A DNA stretch of 39,982 nt from Deinococcus betulae (GTDB taxonomy: Bacteria; Deinococcota; Deinococci; Deinococcales; Deinococcaceae), in assembly GCF_020166395.1 (NCBI RefSeq), contig NZ_JAIQXU010000038.1, positions 1-39,982 on the forward strand, read 5' to 3'. Positions 24,320 through 31,488 of the stretch are shown here, one piece after another (position 1 is the first letter of the stretch; each line of letters starts with the position of its first letter). The translations under genes and the position numbers were made by a program. The notes under the pieces are model-generated. The model did no database searches and was not told where the DNA came from. It saw only the letters and a program-made list of their open reading frames with translations.

Positions 24320-24506
24320 CCCGGACCGCCTTCCCCGTCCCCCGGCAGGCTGGACAGGGCGGCCACGGACACGGGCTGAGCTCCCCTACGCCTGACATCG
24401 GCGGCAACACGCACAGGCCCCCGCACACCGGGCAGGCGTCCGCAGCCCAGGCGTCCGCAGCACACAACCCGAGCCAAGCCAGAACCTGTGCCAGCCAGCG
24501 CTTCAC
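24312..24506 (-). CDS. Small Cys-rich protein with N-terminal hydrophobic segment
   Basis: GTG at 24506 overlaps the upstream stop (GTGA) and follows GAGAGG, so it is preferred over an ATG at 24539. The 64-residue product begins with KRWLAQVLAWLGLCAADAWA, a plausible signal or membrane segment, followed by CPVCGG and CPACRGTGK, a DnaJ-like CXXCXG zinc pair. It may be an exported or membrane-anchored zinc protein. The hydrophobic part could also be a buried helix. Confidence 0.55.
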   Translation of the reverse strand: MKRWLAQVLAWLGLCAADAWAADACPVCGGLCVLPPMSGVGELSPCPWPPCPACRGTGKAVRGE

Positions 24507-24721
24507 CTCTCCCCTCCCCCGGCCGGCAGGCCCCGCCATTCACACAGCCAGTCCCGCAGGGCGTCCAGCGTGTGCGGCGCCAGATGCTCGAAGCGGTCGC
24601 CGAGGATGCCATGCGTCAACAGGTCCACCCCACCTTCCCCCGTTGGCCGCAGCGTCAGCGTGCTCTCAAATTCCCCGGTCAGGCTCAGCTGGCCAGGGAC
24701 GTTCACGAGTCGGACGGGCAT
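24503..24721 (-). CDS. Small hypothetical protein (72 aa)
   Basis: ATG 24721 (MPVRLVNVPGQLSLTGEFES) is chosen because it lies just inside the end of the upstream nuclease gene; a longer frame upstream reads as shadow. Beta-rich first half with FESTLTLRPTGEGGVDLLT, then helix HTLDALRDWLCEWRGLPAG. No domain is recognised. It is coupled at its end to the Cys-rich gene. Confidence 0.55.
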   Translation of the reverse strand: MPVRLVNVPGQLSLTGEFESTLTLRPTGEGGVDLLTHGILGDRFEHLAPHTLDALRDWLCEWRGLPAGGGER

Positions 24722-25179
24722 AGTTCCTCCTGCGCGGCCTTCAAGGCCTGCGCCAGCGTGTACGCGACCGTCACCCGGTACCCTGCCGCCCGCAGGCCCG
24801 CATGACATTCCAGTTGGGTTTGGGTTGGACGCTTCCCTGGCTGCTTGAGTTCCAGGAAGAAGTGGAGGCGATGCGCCCGATACGCCTGAAGGTCCGGGAA
24901 GCCAGGGGTATACCAGACCGCCCCGCCCCGGTCGCTGCCCTTCAAGGTTTCCTGCACCCGCCAGCCGAACGCCCGCAGCTCGGCCACCACGTCAGCCTGG
25001 AAGAGGGCTTCGGTGGCGTACCCGTTTAACGCGCTGGCCGGCAGGTAGGTGTCCGTGAGGCTCAGGGGCAGCTCGGGCAGGCCGAGCGTCGTGCGGGTGC
25101 GGGCGCGGATGGTCGGGTCCTGCAGCTTGGCCAGGTAGGCTTCCGCGTCGGCCACGGTGCTGAACGTCCCGTACCTCAC
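24703..25179 (-). CDS. VRR-NUC-like PD-(D/E)XK nuclease
   Basis: A 158-residue protein. Residues about 55-150 carry TEALFQADVVAELRAFGWRVQ, GFPDLQAYRAHRLHFFLELKQPGKRPTQTQ and LRAAGYRVTVAYT. These match the VRR-NUC nuclease layout: early Glu/Gln helix, GxPD, (E)LK and a T..Q helix. In phages such enzymes act as Holliday-junction or branched-DNA nucleases. Residues 1-50 form an extra helical N-terminus (TVADAEAYLAKLQDPTIRAR). The phage thus encodes at least three nuclease-like proteins in this window apart from terminase. Confidence 0.8.
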   Translation of the reverse strand: MRYGTFSTVADAEAYLAKLQDPTIRARTRTTLGLPELPLSLTDTYLPASALNGYATEALFQADVVAELRAFGWRVQETLKGSDRGGAVWYTPGFPDLQAYRAHRLHFFLELKQPGKRPTQTQLECHAGLRAAGYRVTVAYTLAQALKAAQEELCPSDS

Positions 25180-25571
25180 CGCGCCACCCCGTAGTACCGG
25201 CGGTACAGCCCCTCAGTATCCGTGCTCAGCTCCGCCTGGCCAGCGGCCACCAGAGCGTCAAGGTGCGCGGCGCACTCGGCCAGCCCCAGGTGCAGGTGCG
25301 GCAGCGCGTCCACCATCCCCTGATCGGCGTACTCCAGATCCGGGCGGGCCGAGAGGAACGTCAGGATGGCCTGCTGCTCCTCCGCTAGGCTCAGTGGCCG
25401 GTACTGACCGTCGATCAGCAGCACCGCCCCGCCCGTGGCCGTCAGGCCCTTGAGCGCACGCCGCGCCGTGGCCGGCGGCACCCGCAGGTCCGCACTCAGG
25501 ATGCTGGACGTCACGCCGTCCGGGTGCACGCGCAGGGCCGCCACCACCTCCGCCATCGGCAGGCGGGTCAC
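25176..25571 (-). CDS. Winged-helix DNA-binding protein
   Basis: A 131-residue protein. MAEVVAALRVHPDGVTSSILSADLRVPPATARRALKGLTATGGAVLL is a winged-helix unit with recognition helix PATARRALK. A second unit of similar size follows (EEQQAILTFLSARPDLEYADQGMVDALPHLHLGLAECAAHLDALVAAGQ). Tandem wings suggest a regulator of this operon or of the partition or replication region nearby. It overlaps neighbours by 4 bp on both sides. Confidence 0.7.
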   Translation of the reverse strand: MTRLPMAEVVAALRVHPDGVTSSILSADLRVPPATARRALKGLTATGGAVLLIDGQYRPLSLAEEQQAILTFLSARPDLEYADQGMVDALPHLHLGLAECAAHLDALVAAGQAELSTDTEGLYRRYYGVAR

Positions 25572-25756
25572 GGCTGGTCCTCGCGGGGGATGCCGCTCGC
25601 CTCTAACCAGGCCCGGTGCTGCTCAATAGTGGCCGTCAGCTCGGGCGTCGGGTCGTGCTGATTCTGTTCGTTCAGGGCCGCCTGCAGGGCGATCAGGCGG
25701 CTGGCCTGACCAGCGCTGGCTGGGCGGTAATGCTGCGGAATCTCATTCACGCACAT
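25568..25756 (-). CDS. Small hypothetical protein (62 aa), first gene of leftward operon
   Basis: ATG 25756 (MCVNEIPQHYRPASAGQASR) is preferred: AAGGGGG lies 9 bases upstream, and the longer frame would run through the palindromic sites. The product is helical and Gln-rich (LIALQAALNEQNQHDPTPELTATIEQHRAWLEA). As first gene after the TGCCACATGTGGCA sites its expression may be set by whatever binds there. Confidence 0.6.
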   Translation of the reverse strand: MCVNEIPQHYRPASAGQASRLIALQAALNEQNQHDPTPELTATIEQHRAWLEASGIPREDQP

Positions 25757-25780
25757 GTCGCGTTTCCCCCTTGTCGCAAA

Positions 25781-26225
25781 TGCCACATGTGGCAAAATCG
25801 GTTTGACTCATCTGCCACATGTGGCGTTGTCGAGTTCGCCACTTCGCTACATGTGGGATCTGCCCAGCACAGGCACCTCGGCCTGACTACACGATTGGTA
25901 AATTTTTGTACGCTAAGCCCTCGTCTTGCCTGTCCCAATTGAAGCCTCTGAAATTGAGAGGTGAAAAACGTCGATTCCATCAGGCCTGGAATCTGTCCCA
26001 AAAGAAGTAGAGCTGAATTGGGACAGGGGCTCAAGACCGACTGCATCGGCATGCTCGCGTCTTCTGCTGAGGAAAATACTGTACAGGACGACGTTTTTTT
26101 CTTAGCGTACAATTTTGCGCCAATCGTGTACTGAGGCCACCTCGCTCCCCCATCCTCTCCACGCTCCCTCTTGCCACTTGTCGGTTTTGCTACATGTGGC
26201 AAAGTGGTACCCACCACATGTCGTG
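25781..26225. repeat. Putative centromere (parC/parS): TGCCACATGTGGCA palindromes
   Basis: 14-bp palindromes at 25781-25794 (TGCCACATGTGGCA), 25813-25826 (last base G) and 25845-25858 (CGCTACATGTGGGA) have centres exactly 32 bp apart, about three helical turns. On the parA side are 26188-26201 (TGCTACATGTGGCA), a weaker site at 26212-26225 and a half-site near 26172. They flank a 243-bp inverted-repeat element and lie directly upstream of parA, where type Ib loci keep the centromere and operator. Probable binding sites of the small partner protein encoded after parA. Confidence 0.7.
25888..26130. repeat. 243-bp nested inverted-repeat element
   Basis: Outer repeats of 30 bp (25888-25917 and 26101-26130) share TACACGATTGG, eight variable bases, then TGTACGCTAAG, in inverted orientation. 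Inside are CCTGTCCCAATT (25929-25940) and its inverse (26016-26027), plus a further direct copy of CTGTCCCAA at 25993. No convincing gene lies within. Together with the flanking palindromes this fills the 487-bp gene-free stretch between 25757 and 26243. It could be a MITE-like insertion, a replication or centromere structure, or a resolution site; no clear target duplication is seen. Confidence 0.6.
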
Positions 26226-26243
26226 AATGCTAAAAGTGGCGCT

Positions 26244-26855
26244 ATGACCTTCAAAGTGAGCGTCGTCGGGCGCAAAGGCGGCGTGGGCAAGACGACCACC
26301 GCGATCCACGTGGCCGCCCACCTGGCTTTTGGCGACCGCCGCACCCTCCTGATCGACGGCGACGCCCGCAATTACGCCACCACCTGGGCCGCTGGTGGCC
26401 ACATGCCCTTCACCGTGGACGGCATCGGCGGCCTGATGGCCGTGGCCGAATACGACGCAGCGGTCATCGACTCGCAGGCTGACCCCAGCGAGCAGGACAT
26501 CAGCACCCTCGGCAAGCACAGCACCGTCCTGCTGCTGCCCGCTGTCCCCGAAGCCCAAGCGGTCAGCGGCCTGATTCAGACCGTGCAGGTCCTGGACCGG
26601 GCGGGCGTGAGCCGCGACCGCGTGTGCGTGCTGCTGACGATGGACACCCGCGTGGGCACCGCCACCCAGGACGCCCGCGAGGCCCTCACCGGCGCCGGCC
26701 TGCGCGTCTTGAGTCGCACCATCCGCGATACGGTCGCCTTCCGCCACGCCAGCGGCCAGAGCGTCCTCGTGCATCAGGTCCGCAATACGGCCGGCAAGAT
26801 GGCTTGGGAAGATTACCGGGCCGTCACGCAAGAACTGCTGGAGCTGGGCCAGTGA
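26244..26855 (+). CDS. parA: ParA-type partition ATPase (type Ib)
   Basis: A 203-residue protein. The deviant Walker A motif KGGVGKTT is at residues 11-18, followed by [18 protein letters not shown] and the Walker B region [13 protein letters not shown]. It has no N-terminal helix-turn-helix, so it is a type Ib ParA. It drives segregation of a low-copy replicon with a centromere-binding partner. ATG 26244 is chosen because [10 protein letters not shown] must be near the start; upstream in-frame codons read through the palindromic sites. It is coupled to the next gene by a GTGA overlap. Its presence implies extrachromosomal maintenance of the element. Confidence 0.9.
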   Translation: MTFKVSVVGRKGGVGKTTTAIHVAAHLAFGDRRTLLIDGDARNYATTWAAGGHMPFTVDGIGGLMAVAEYDAAVIDSQADPSEQDISTLGKHSTVLLLPAVPEAQAVSGLIQTVQVLDRAGVSRDRVCVLLTMDTRVGTATQDAREALTGAGLRVLSRTIRDTVAFRHASGQSVLVHQVRNTAGKMAWEDYRAVTQELLELGQ

Positions 26856-27187
26856 CCCGCAGCAAGTTCGATGCGCTGGCGCAGGGTGCGGCCCTGGACG
26901 TGAAGGAAGAAGTGCCTCAGCAAGTCCTGCCCGCCCCGGAACGGCCGGTGGACATTCCCCCGCCGCCGGTTGCCGAGGACCTGCGGACCCTGGGCGCCCG
27001 GGTGCCGGACGGCATTTTCCGGGAGTTCTCGCGCCGGAAATCCGAGGCTGAAGACGAGCTGGGCCTGCGGAAGGTGACAACCGAAGCTGGCCTGGAAGCC
27101 CTGGTGCGGGCGCTGCGCCATCCAGCAGTGCGCCAGGCCTGGCATGGGGAGCTGGAAGGCCTGGTGCCCAAGCGGCGAACCCGGTAG
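26852..27187 (+). CDS. Small ParB-like centromere-binding partner
   Basis: A 111-residue product from the GTG that overlaps the parA stop. The N-terminal half is flexible and Pro-rich ([18 protein letters not shown]). The C-terminal half has [40 protein letters not shown], which fits a ribbon-helix-helix fold (short strand, then two helices). Size and arrangement match type Ib partition partners, which bind the centromere and repress parA. Identity is inferred from position and fold pattern. It ends 3 bp before a convergent gene. Confidence 0.75.
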   Translation: MTRSKFDALAQGAALDVKEEVPQQVLPAPERPVDIPPPPVAEDLRTLGARVPDGIFREFSRRKSEAEDELGLRKVTTEAGLEALVRALRHPAVRQAWHGELEGLVPKRRTR

Positions 27188-27190
27188 TCC

Positions 27191-27454
27191 TCACGGCTGG
27201 CTCCTGAACCGGCGGGCCCGGGCGCGGCTCTTGCGTTTCTTCTCCGCGGTCCGGTACGCCTCGGCGAGCGCTGCCAGCCGGGTCACGCCCCGCACTTCTT
27301 CACTCCCGCCCAGCTCGTCTGGCTTGCCCACCCGCGCCCGGTAGGTCACTTCCTCCGGGCTGCGGCTGATCTTCCAGCCCCACCCGTTCGCATCCAGCCA
27401 GTCCATCAGGGCGTCGAGAGTGCCGAAGTGCGGGCCCTGCGCGGCGGCCGTCAT
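27191..27454 (-). CDS. Hypothetical protein (87 aa), end of replication operon
   Basis: Starts MTAAAQGPHFGTLDALMDWL. The first half is helix plus strand (DANGWGWKISRSPEEVTYRARVG), then a helix VTRLAALAEAYRTAEKKRKSRARARRF that is strongly basic. A small nucleic-acid-binding protein is possible. Overlaps the upstream gene by 4 bp and meets the partition operon tail to tail. Confidence 0.6.
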   Translation of the reverse strand: MTAAAQGPHFGTLDALMDWLDANGWGWKISRSPEEVTYRARVGKPDELGGSEEVRGVTRLAALAEAYRTAEKKRKSRARARRFRSQP

Positions 27455-27639
27455 GCGGGCCTCGTTTCCGAGCGCCAGAACAGGCCGGTGGTGCGCTCAC
27501 TGGTCGCGGTTCTGATCGTCAGCAGGGCGGCCACCTCGCCTATGGGCTTCAGGCCCTCGGCGGCCAGCGCGTCCGCCGTCGCCAGGTCTGCTGGGTGGGT
27601 GTCGATGTACTTCGGCACTGGCGGGCTCTTGCGGGACAT
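27451..27639 (-). CDS. Small hypothetical protein (62 aa)
   Basis: Starts MSRKSPPVPKYIDTHPADLA. A central helix DALAAEGLKPIGEVAALLTIR resembles the first helices of a helix-turn-helix, but the unit is short. It follows the replication initiator directly, sharing a base at the junction, so it may be co-expressed with replication. No family is recognised. Confidence 0.55.
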   Translation of the reverse strand: MSRKSPPVPKYIDTHPADLATADALAAEGLKPIGEVAALLTIRTATSERTTGLFWRSETRPA

Positions 27640-29000
27640 CAGACTCCCACGTGATCGAAGTCACGCATCAATTCGAAGGATTTCAGGGCCAGCCCGCCGC
27701 TCAGGTGATACAGGGTGATGGCCCCAGTGCGTGTCTTGCTGCTACTCGTGTGGGTCAGCGTTTGCACCGCACCGCCCGCAACGGGCTGCCACTGGGCCCC
27801 CGGCGCATACCGGTCGGTCGGCACCACGTCGGCCACCTGCTCGAGCGGCTTAGCCGCGTCCAGACTGGCCCCGTTCGGCGTGACGACCGCGCGCGCTGAG
27901 ACGGCCACGCCCTGCGCCGCGCTGCTGGCCTTCACCGCGCCGATCAGGCGGTCCAGGCCCCGCACCGCCAGCGTGATCATGTTCCCCTGCGTGACCTTCG
28001 CCTCCCGCTGCGCCGTCGCCCGCACCAGATCCACCTCAACCGGATCCAGCTGCAACCACAGCGCCCGGGGCAGGCTGCCCGTCCGGGTCGATTCCTTCAG
28101 CAGCGTGCCCAGGCTGTTGCCCACCAGCGCCTTCAGGCCCCGGTAGGTCGCGCTGTCGGGCAGGGCCACGGGCCGCTCGGCAAGGACGCCCCGGCTGAGG
28201 GGCCGCAGGGTGTCCACCGTCAGCCCGCCGGCCGCCGCGCCGCCGCCCGGAACATGTTCAGTGTTCGTGGCTTGACTCGCTTCGCCTGCTGGTGGCTGAT
28301 CTTGAATCTGTGGCTGAATCAAGTCGCCCTGCTCGGCCGTGTGAGCGGCCCCGCCGTCAGGCGGAGAGGAGGTCAGCGGCTCGCTCGGTAGTGGCCCAGC
28401 TTCATGGGTTTGAAGCGCAGCGTTTCCTGAGGAGGAGTGTTCGGGCTGGCCAGGCTGCTCGTCACCTTCCAAGCTGCTTACTCCTCCTCTTTTTTCAGGT
28501 GTATTTAAATCATTGTCTTTATACGTACCGATTTCCGGTACACCTCGTGCACCGACTTCCGGTACACCCCCTGTACCGGTTTTCGGTACACCCTTGCGGG
28601 GCTTCTGGGGGGGTGCACCGATTTCCGGTACACCTTTCGCGGCCATCCGTTCGGCATACGACTGGGCCATGTGCAGGGCGTTCTCGGCCCACACCTTTTC
28701 CATGTCCAGGTGCCATTGATTGGCCTTCACGCGGTCCCCCACAGTGATGCTCACGAAGTGGCTGCAATGTTCAAGCACGAGGCTCTGAATGCGCTCCAGT
28801 TTGTCCTGGCTCCACTTCAGGTCCTGCTTCATTCGCCGGATAGATAACGTGGCATTTGCGTTGGCCCAGCTCAGCAGATAGTTGAGGTAGCCGTACCCGT
28901 CGCCGCCAATCAGGGGCATGTATTTGTCGCGGAGAACGTTGGGGGTCTGATGGAAGCCGCGGTGGAAATCGCCGCTGCTGGTCACGATGGCGCCGGTCAT
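27639..29000 (-). CDS. Replication initiator (lambda O-like organisation) containing the origin
   Basis: A 453-residue protein with GTCAGGAG before its ATG. Residues about 10-115 form a winged-helix-like domain: NVLRDKYMPLIGGDGYGYLNYLLSWANANATLSIRRMKQDLKWSQDKLERIQSL is the relevant region, with the DLKWS..KLERI helix as likely recognition element. Residues about 122-160 contain four copies of GVPEIGT-like repeats, whose DNA forms iterons, followed by acidic low-complexity sequence. The C-terminal 200 residues are a separate folded part (LRPLSRGVLAERPVALPDSATYRGL). Such proteins bind iterons inside their own gene and recruit the host helicase loader. No helicase motif is seen. Confidence 0.75.
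   Translation of the reverse strand: MTGAIVTSSGDFHRGFHQTPNVLRDKYMPLIGGDGYGYLNYLLSWANANATLSIRRMKQDLKWSQDKLERIQSLVLEHCSHFVSITVGDRVKANQWHLDMEKVWAENALHMAQSYAERMAAKGVPEIGAPPQKPRKGVPKTGTGGVPEVGARGVPEIGTYKDNDLNTPEKRGGVSSLEGDEQPGQPEHSSSGNAALQTHEAGPLPSEPLTSSPPDGGAAHTAEQGDLIQPQIQDQPPAGEASQATNTEHVPGGGAAAGGLTVDTLRPLSRGVLAERPVALPDSATYRGLKALVGNSLGTLLKESTRTGSLPRALWLQLDPVEVDLVRATAQREAKVTQGNMITLAVRGLDRLIGAVKASSAAQGVAVSARAVVTPNGASLDAAKPLEQVADVVPTDRYAPGAQWQPVAGGAVQTLTHTSSSKTRTGAITLYHLSGGLALKSFELMRDFDHVGV
28490..28634. repeat. Putative replication origin: four iterons plus AT-rich stretch
   Basis: Four 20-bp repeats at 28525-28544, 28549-28568, 28573-28592 and 28615-28634. The consensus is GYACCG, five bases, CGGTACACC, so each is an imperfect palindrome (GTACCG/CGGTAC arms). 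Start-to-start spacing is 24, 24 and 42 bp. An AT-rich stretch (28490-28524, TTTTTTCAGGTGTATTTAAA onward) lies directly beside repeat 1. This is the layout of lambdoid origins, where four iterons and an unwinding region lie inside the initiator gene. Confidence 0.75.
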
Positions 29001-29242
29001 GAAGGGACTCCTGACGCTCCTGGGGTGTGTTGACCCCGTCCGGTACGTTGACCGGACACCGCCATGCGCGTAACATGGCGATAGGCGAAGGCCTCCTGCT
29101 TGCAGGAAAAATTCTGAGATCGGAACCCTCTGTGGACTACGGGCTGGCAGGCCCCCACGGGGGGTTTCCCTTTGGTCTGTTGCTCGGTGACCTCCGGGAC
29201 AGGACTCAGCATAGCGCGAACCGTGGCGCCCATGACGTTCAC
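28997..29242 (-). CDS. Possible small protein upstream of initiator (81 aa)
   Basis: A GTG-started frame (MNVMGATVRAMLSPVPEVTE) coupled by 4-bp overlaps to the genes on both sides, which is the main argument for it. The composition (CQPVVHRGFRSQNFSCKQEA) is unlike a typical folded phage protein, and the DNA contains several short inverted repeats. It may be a regulatory leader for the initiator instead. Both readings remain open. Confidence 0.4.
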   Translation of the reverse strand: MNVMGATVRAMLSPVPEVTEQQTKGKPPVGACQPVVHRGFRSQNFSCKQEAFAYRHVTRMAVSGQRTGRGQHTPGASGVPS

Positions 29243-29589
29243 GCCGCCCCCACTTCGCGCAGCAGCTCGGCGAGGTCCCAGGTGCGCGGCGTCAGGGCTA
29301 GCCGGGCGCCCTCAATGCGTGCAGGCGCCAGTTTGCCCTGAAAGCCATGGAGCGCCAGCAGGGGTGCACCGGCCAGCTGGGCCGCGTTCAGGACCTGCAG
29401 CAGTGCCACGCCCTGTGTGGGCGTCAGGCTGAGGGGCTGCTGGGCGTGCGCGGCTGTGGCCAGCCGGCCATACAGTGCCTGCAGCATCTGCACCGGCGGG
29501 CGGGTCTGGGGCTCATGCTCTTCCCAGCACCACCAGTTCAAGACCACGGCTGCCAGCAGGGTTTCCAAGGTGTCGGCGGCGGGGGTCAT
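29239..29589 (-). CDS. Hypothetical helical protein (116 aa)
   Basis: Starts MTPAADTLETLLAAVVLNWW. Almost fully helical: VQMLQALYGRLATAAHAQQP, TQGVALLQVLNAAQLAGAPLLALHG and a C-terminal TWDLAELLREVGAA. It is part of the leftward replication operon. No motif points to a function. Confidence 0.6.
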   Translation of the reverse strand: MTPAADTLETLLAAVVLNWWCWEEHEPQTRPPVQMLQALYGRLATAAHAQQPLSLTPTQGVALLQVLNAAQLAGAPLLALHGFQGKLAPARIEGARLALTPRTWDLAELLREVGAA

Positions 29590-29590
29590 G

Positions 29591-29815
29591 TCAGGACCGC
29601 CCGAGGATGACTGGCCAGGGTTTGCAGGCCTGCATGACCTGCTGGGCCTGCTCGACGGACAGGCCGCGCCAGTGCAGGAGCCCGGGCAGCTTCAGGACCT
29701 GGGCGCTGAACTCGGTCAGGGCGTACACATGCAGCTCGCGGTGCCCTTCCTTTAGAGGCAAGCGCTGCCGCACGAAGCGCGCGAACTCGGTCTGCTGCTG
29801 CGGCGACATCTCCAT
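29591..29815 (-). CDS. Small hypothetical protein (74 aa)
   Basis: Starts MEMSPQQQTEFARFVRQRLP. Compact and probably alpha/beta: HRELHVYALTEFSAQVLKLPGLLHWRGLSVEQAQQVMQAC. It begins 3 bp after the upstream stop. No family is recognised. Confidence 0.55.
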   Translation of the reverse strand: MEMSPQQQTEFARFVRQRLPLKEGHRELHVYALTEFSAQVLKLPGLLHWRGLSVEQAQQVMQACKPWPVILGRS

Positions 29816-29818
29816 GCT

Positions 29819-29965
29819 TCACGGCCGGCCCCGCAGACTGGCTTGGAGGAGCCCCAGCAGGCAGCGCTCGCTGAACGTGGCCGTGCCGGCCTGACACTTG
29901 GCAGCCAGCTCGGCGTACAGGGTGCGGGCGGCTTCCGGTGTGGCCACGGAGGCAAGGTCGGTCAT
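29819..29965 (-). CDS. Small hypothetical protein (48 aa)
   Basis: A short frame from ATG 29965 to TGA 29819: MTDLASVATPEAARTLYAEL at the start, helix AAKCQAGTATFSERCLLGLLQASLRGRP at the end. The start overlaps the stop of the Rha-type gene (TGATG) and the next gene begins 3 bp later, so it fits the operon. Two Cys are present but no zinc pattern. Confidence 0.6.
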   Translation of the reverse strand: MTDLASVATPEAARTLYAELAAKCQAGTATFSERCLLGLLQASLRGRP

Positions 29966-30642
29966 CAGTCGCTCGCTTCGTCCAGCAGGGGGCGCTGCGC
30001 GCTAAAGGTGCGGGTCTGGACTTCCAGCCAGGTCAGGGCCTCGTCAAAACGGTGCTGCGGCAGGTCGTCATACGCCGCCAGTGGCGCCCCAGCAAAGCCG
30101 AAGGCTTCCTTGAAGGCCCGGTACGCCCCGCTGTACCCACGGGGATGCACCTTGCTGAAGGCCTGACACCCGGCATGCACGCGGGCACGCTTCTGGCTGT
30201 CCACCCGGATCGGCGCCGTGTCCAGGCGCTGCTCAATGGCCGCCAGTTGCTGACGGTGCTGCTGAAGCCCTTGGAGACTCAGTGCCAGCAGTTCAATCGG
30301 GTCGCTGGGCAGGGCTGGGGGGACGGGCTGCGCGGCCAGCTCGCGGGCGCGGGCGAAGGCCTGCACTAGGCCCAGCTTCAGGCGGACCACGGTGTCGGTG
30401 TTGCGCACGAGGGTGAGGAGGAAGTGGCACTGGTTTTCGTTCAGGAGGGCGTATTTGGCGGGCTGGCCGCGTCCGGCGATTTCTTCCGTTTGAAACGCGA
30501 GTATTCCCAGGGCCTCAAATTCGGTGCGGTAGTCGCTCAAGAGGCTCATGACGTTCTTGTGCTGATTCGCCAGGGCCGCCGCCAGGTCTTTCGAACTGGC
30601 CCGGGGTTCGCCGCGCAGGGTGGTGATGGGTACGATGTCCAC
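29965..30642 (-). CDS. Rha-type phage regulatory protein with ORF6C-like C-terminus
   Basis: A 225-residue protein. Residues 1-100 fit the Rha family: RASSKDLAAALANQHKNVMSLLSDYRTEF, then GRGQPAKYALLNENQCHFLLTLVRNTDTVVRLKLGLVQAFARAR. Residues about 145-215 (RARVHAGCQAFSKVHPRGYSGAYRAFKEAFGF) resemble the ORF6C domain found at the C-terminus of phage antirepressors. Such proteins modulate lysogeny or replication. It leads the small-gene group that runs into the replication initiator. Confidence 0.8.
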   Translation of the reverse strand: MDIVPITTLRGEPRASSKDLAAALANQHKNVMSLLSDYRTEFEALGILAFQTEEIAGRGQPAKYALLNENQCHFLLTLVRNTDTVVRLKLGLVQAFARARELAAQPVPPALPSDPIELLALSLQGLQQHRQQLAAIEQRLDTAPIRVDSQKRARVHAGCQAFSKVHPRGYSGAYRAFKEAFGFAGAPLAAYDDLPQHRFDEALTWLEVQTRTFSAQRPLLDEASD

Positions 30643-30702
30643 AGTCCTCTCCTGAGTTCAGTCAGCCCCCAGCCGGTTTGCCGGGGGCCTTGGCGTCGGG
30701 GC

Positions 30703-31488
30703 TTACTTCGGCAGGCCGTAAAACACGCGGTACCGGCTCGCGGCGTGCGTGGTCAGGTCTTTCACCAGGCCAGCGACCGCTTCTTCCTGGGCCGCGCGCA
30801 GGTCGCCGTGCACGGTCTGCAGCAGGAACGCACCCTTCTCGTGGTCGTATTCGACATAGACGGTGAATTCGTACTCGTCGCCCCGCGCTTCGGGGATGTC
30901 GTAGACGGGGCCGCGCAGCTTGATCGTCTCGGGGGCGTCCTGATCGTTGTCCTGGGCCACGCGCTGGCGAATACGGCTGTCCAGGCCCGTGCTCATCGGC
31001 CGGACCTGGCTGTCCACCTCACTGCTGTTACTGAACTTCAGGTTGGCGAAGGTGGCGGCCAGCGTGGGCTCGATGTGGTCTCGCAGTTCCGTGCGCAGCA
31101 GGCGCACGAGCTGCTTCTGGGTAAAGGCTGTGGGTTTCTGCCAGGCCACGGCGTACGCGAATAGGGGGTGCTGGGGCAGCTTCAGGGTGGACGTCCAGTC
31201 GTGGTCACCGTCATCGCTCACCAGGGCGATCTGATCGTTGCTGATGAAGAGGCCTTCCAGGTGGCCCAGCTGTGCTTCGTTGTCGGCCATGACCTTGAGG
31301 CTGGCCAGGTCCAGCATGGTGGTGCTGCGGTAGTCGGTAGGCACGCGAAAGACCTTCACGTCGCCGTCGCTGTCCCGGATCAGGTAGGCGCTGCCGGGCC
31401 GGACATTGCTTTCCAGCACCTGATGGGCTTCCAGGGTGAGGCGCTCGACTTCGGCGATGGCATTCCCGTCCAGATTGGCGTTCGACAT
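30703..31488 (-). CDS. Hypothetical early protein, possibly DUF2303/YfdQ-like
   Basis: A 261-residue protein starting MSNANLDGNAIAEVERLTLE. STTMLDLASLKVMADNEAQL, IALVSDDGDHDWTSTLKLPQH and FTQKQLVRLLRTELRDHIEPTLAATFANLKFSNSSEV recall the DUF2303 (YfdQ) family of phage early proteins, but the match by eye is weak. The C-terminal domain is beta-rich (EYEFTVYVEYDHEKGAFLLQTV). It shares a base with the stop of the upstream gene. A 12-base-loop hairpin without T-run lies after its stop (about 30665-30688). Confidence 0.65.
   Translation of the reverse strand: MSNANLDGNAIAEVERLTLEAHQVLESNVRPGSAYLIRDSDGDVKVFRVPTDYRSTTMLDLASLKVMADNEAQLGHLEGLFISNDQIALVSDDGDHDWTSTLKLPQHPLFAYAVAWQKPTAFTQKQLVRLLRTELRDHIEPTLAATFANLKFSNSSEVDSQVRPMSTGLDSRIRQRVAQDNDQDAPETIKLRGPVYDIPEARGDEYEFTVYVEYDHEKGAFLLQTVHGDLRAAQEEAVAGLVKDLTTHAASRYRVFYGLPK

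Noticed and set aside
25747..26217. Minus-strand frame of 156 codons across the partition region
   Set aside because: It runs through the palindromic sites and the nested inverted repeat, and its product lacks a protein-like pattern.
28525..28634. Short regularly spaced repeats that look at first like a CRISPR fragment
   Set aside because: The repeats lie in frame inside a coding gene, are imperfect palindromes with only 4-22 bp between them, and fit origin iterons.
29140..29180. CCCCC-ACG-GGGGG followed by T-rich bases as a plus-strand terminator
   Set aside because: No plus-strand gene ends nearby and the loop is only three bases; left unannotated.
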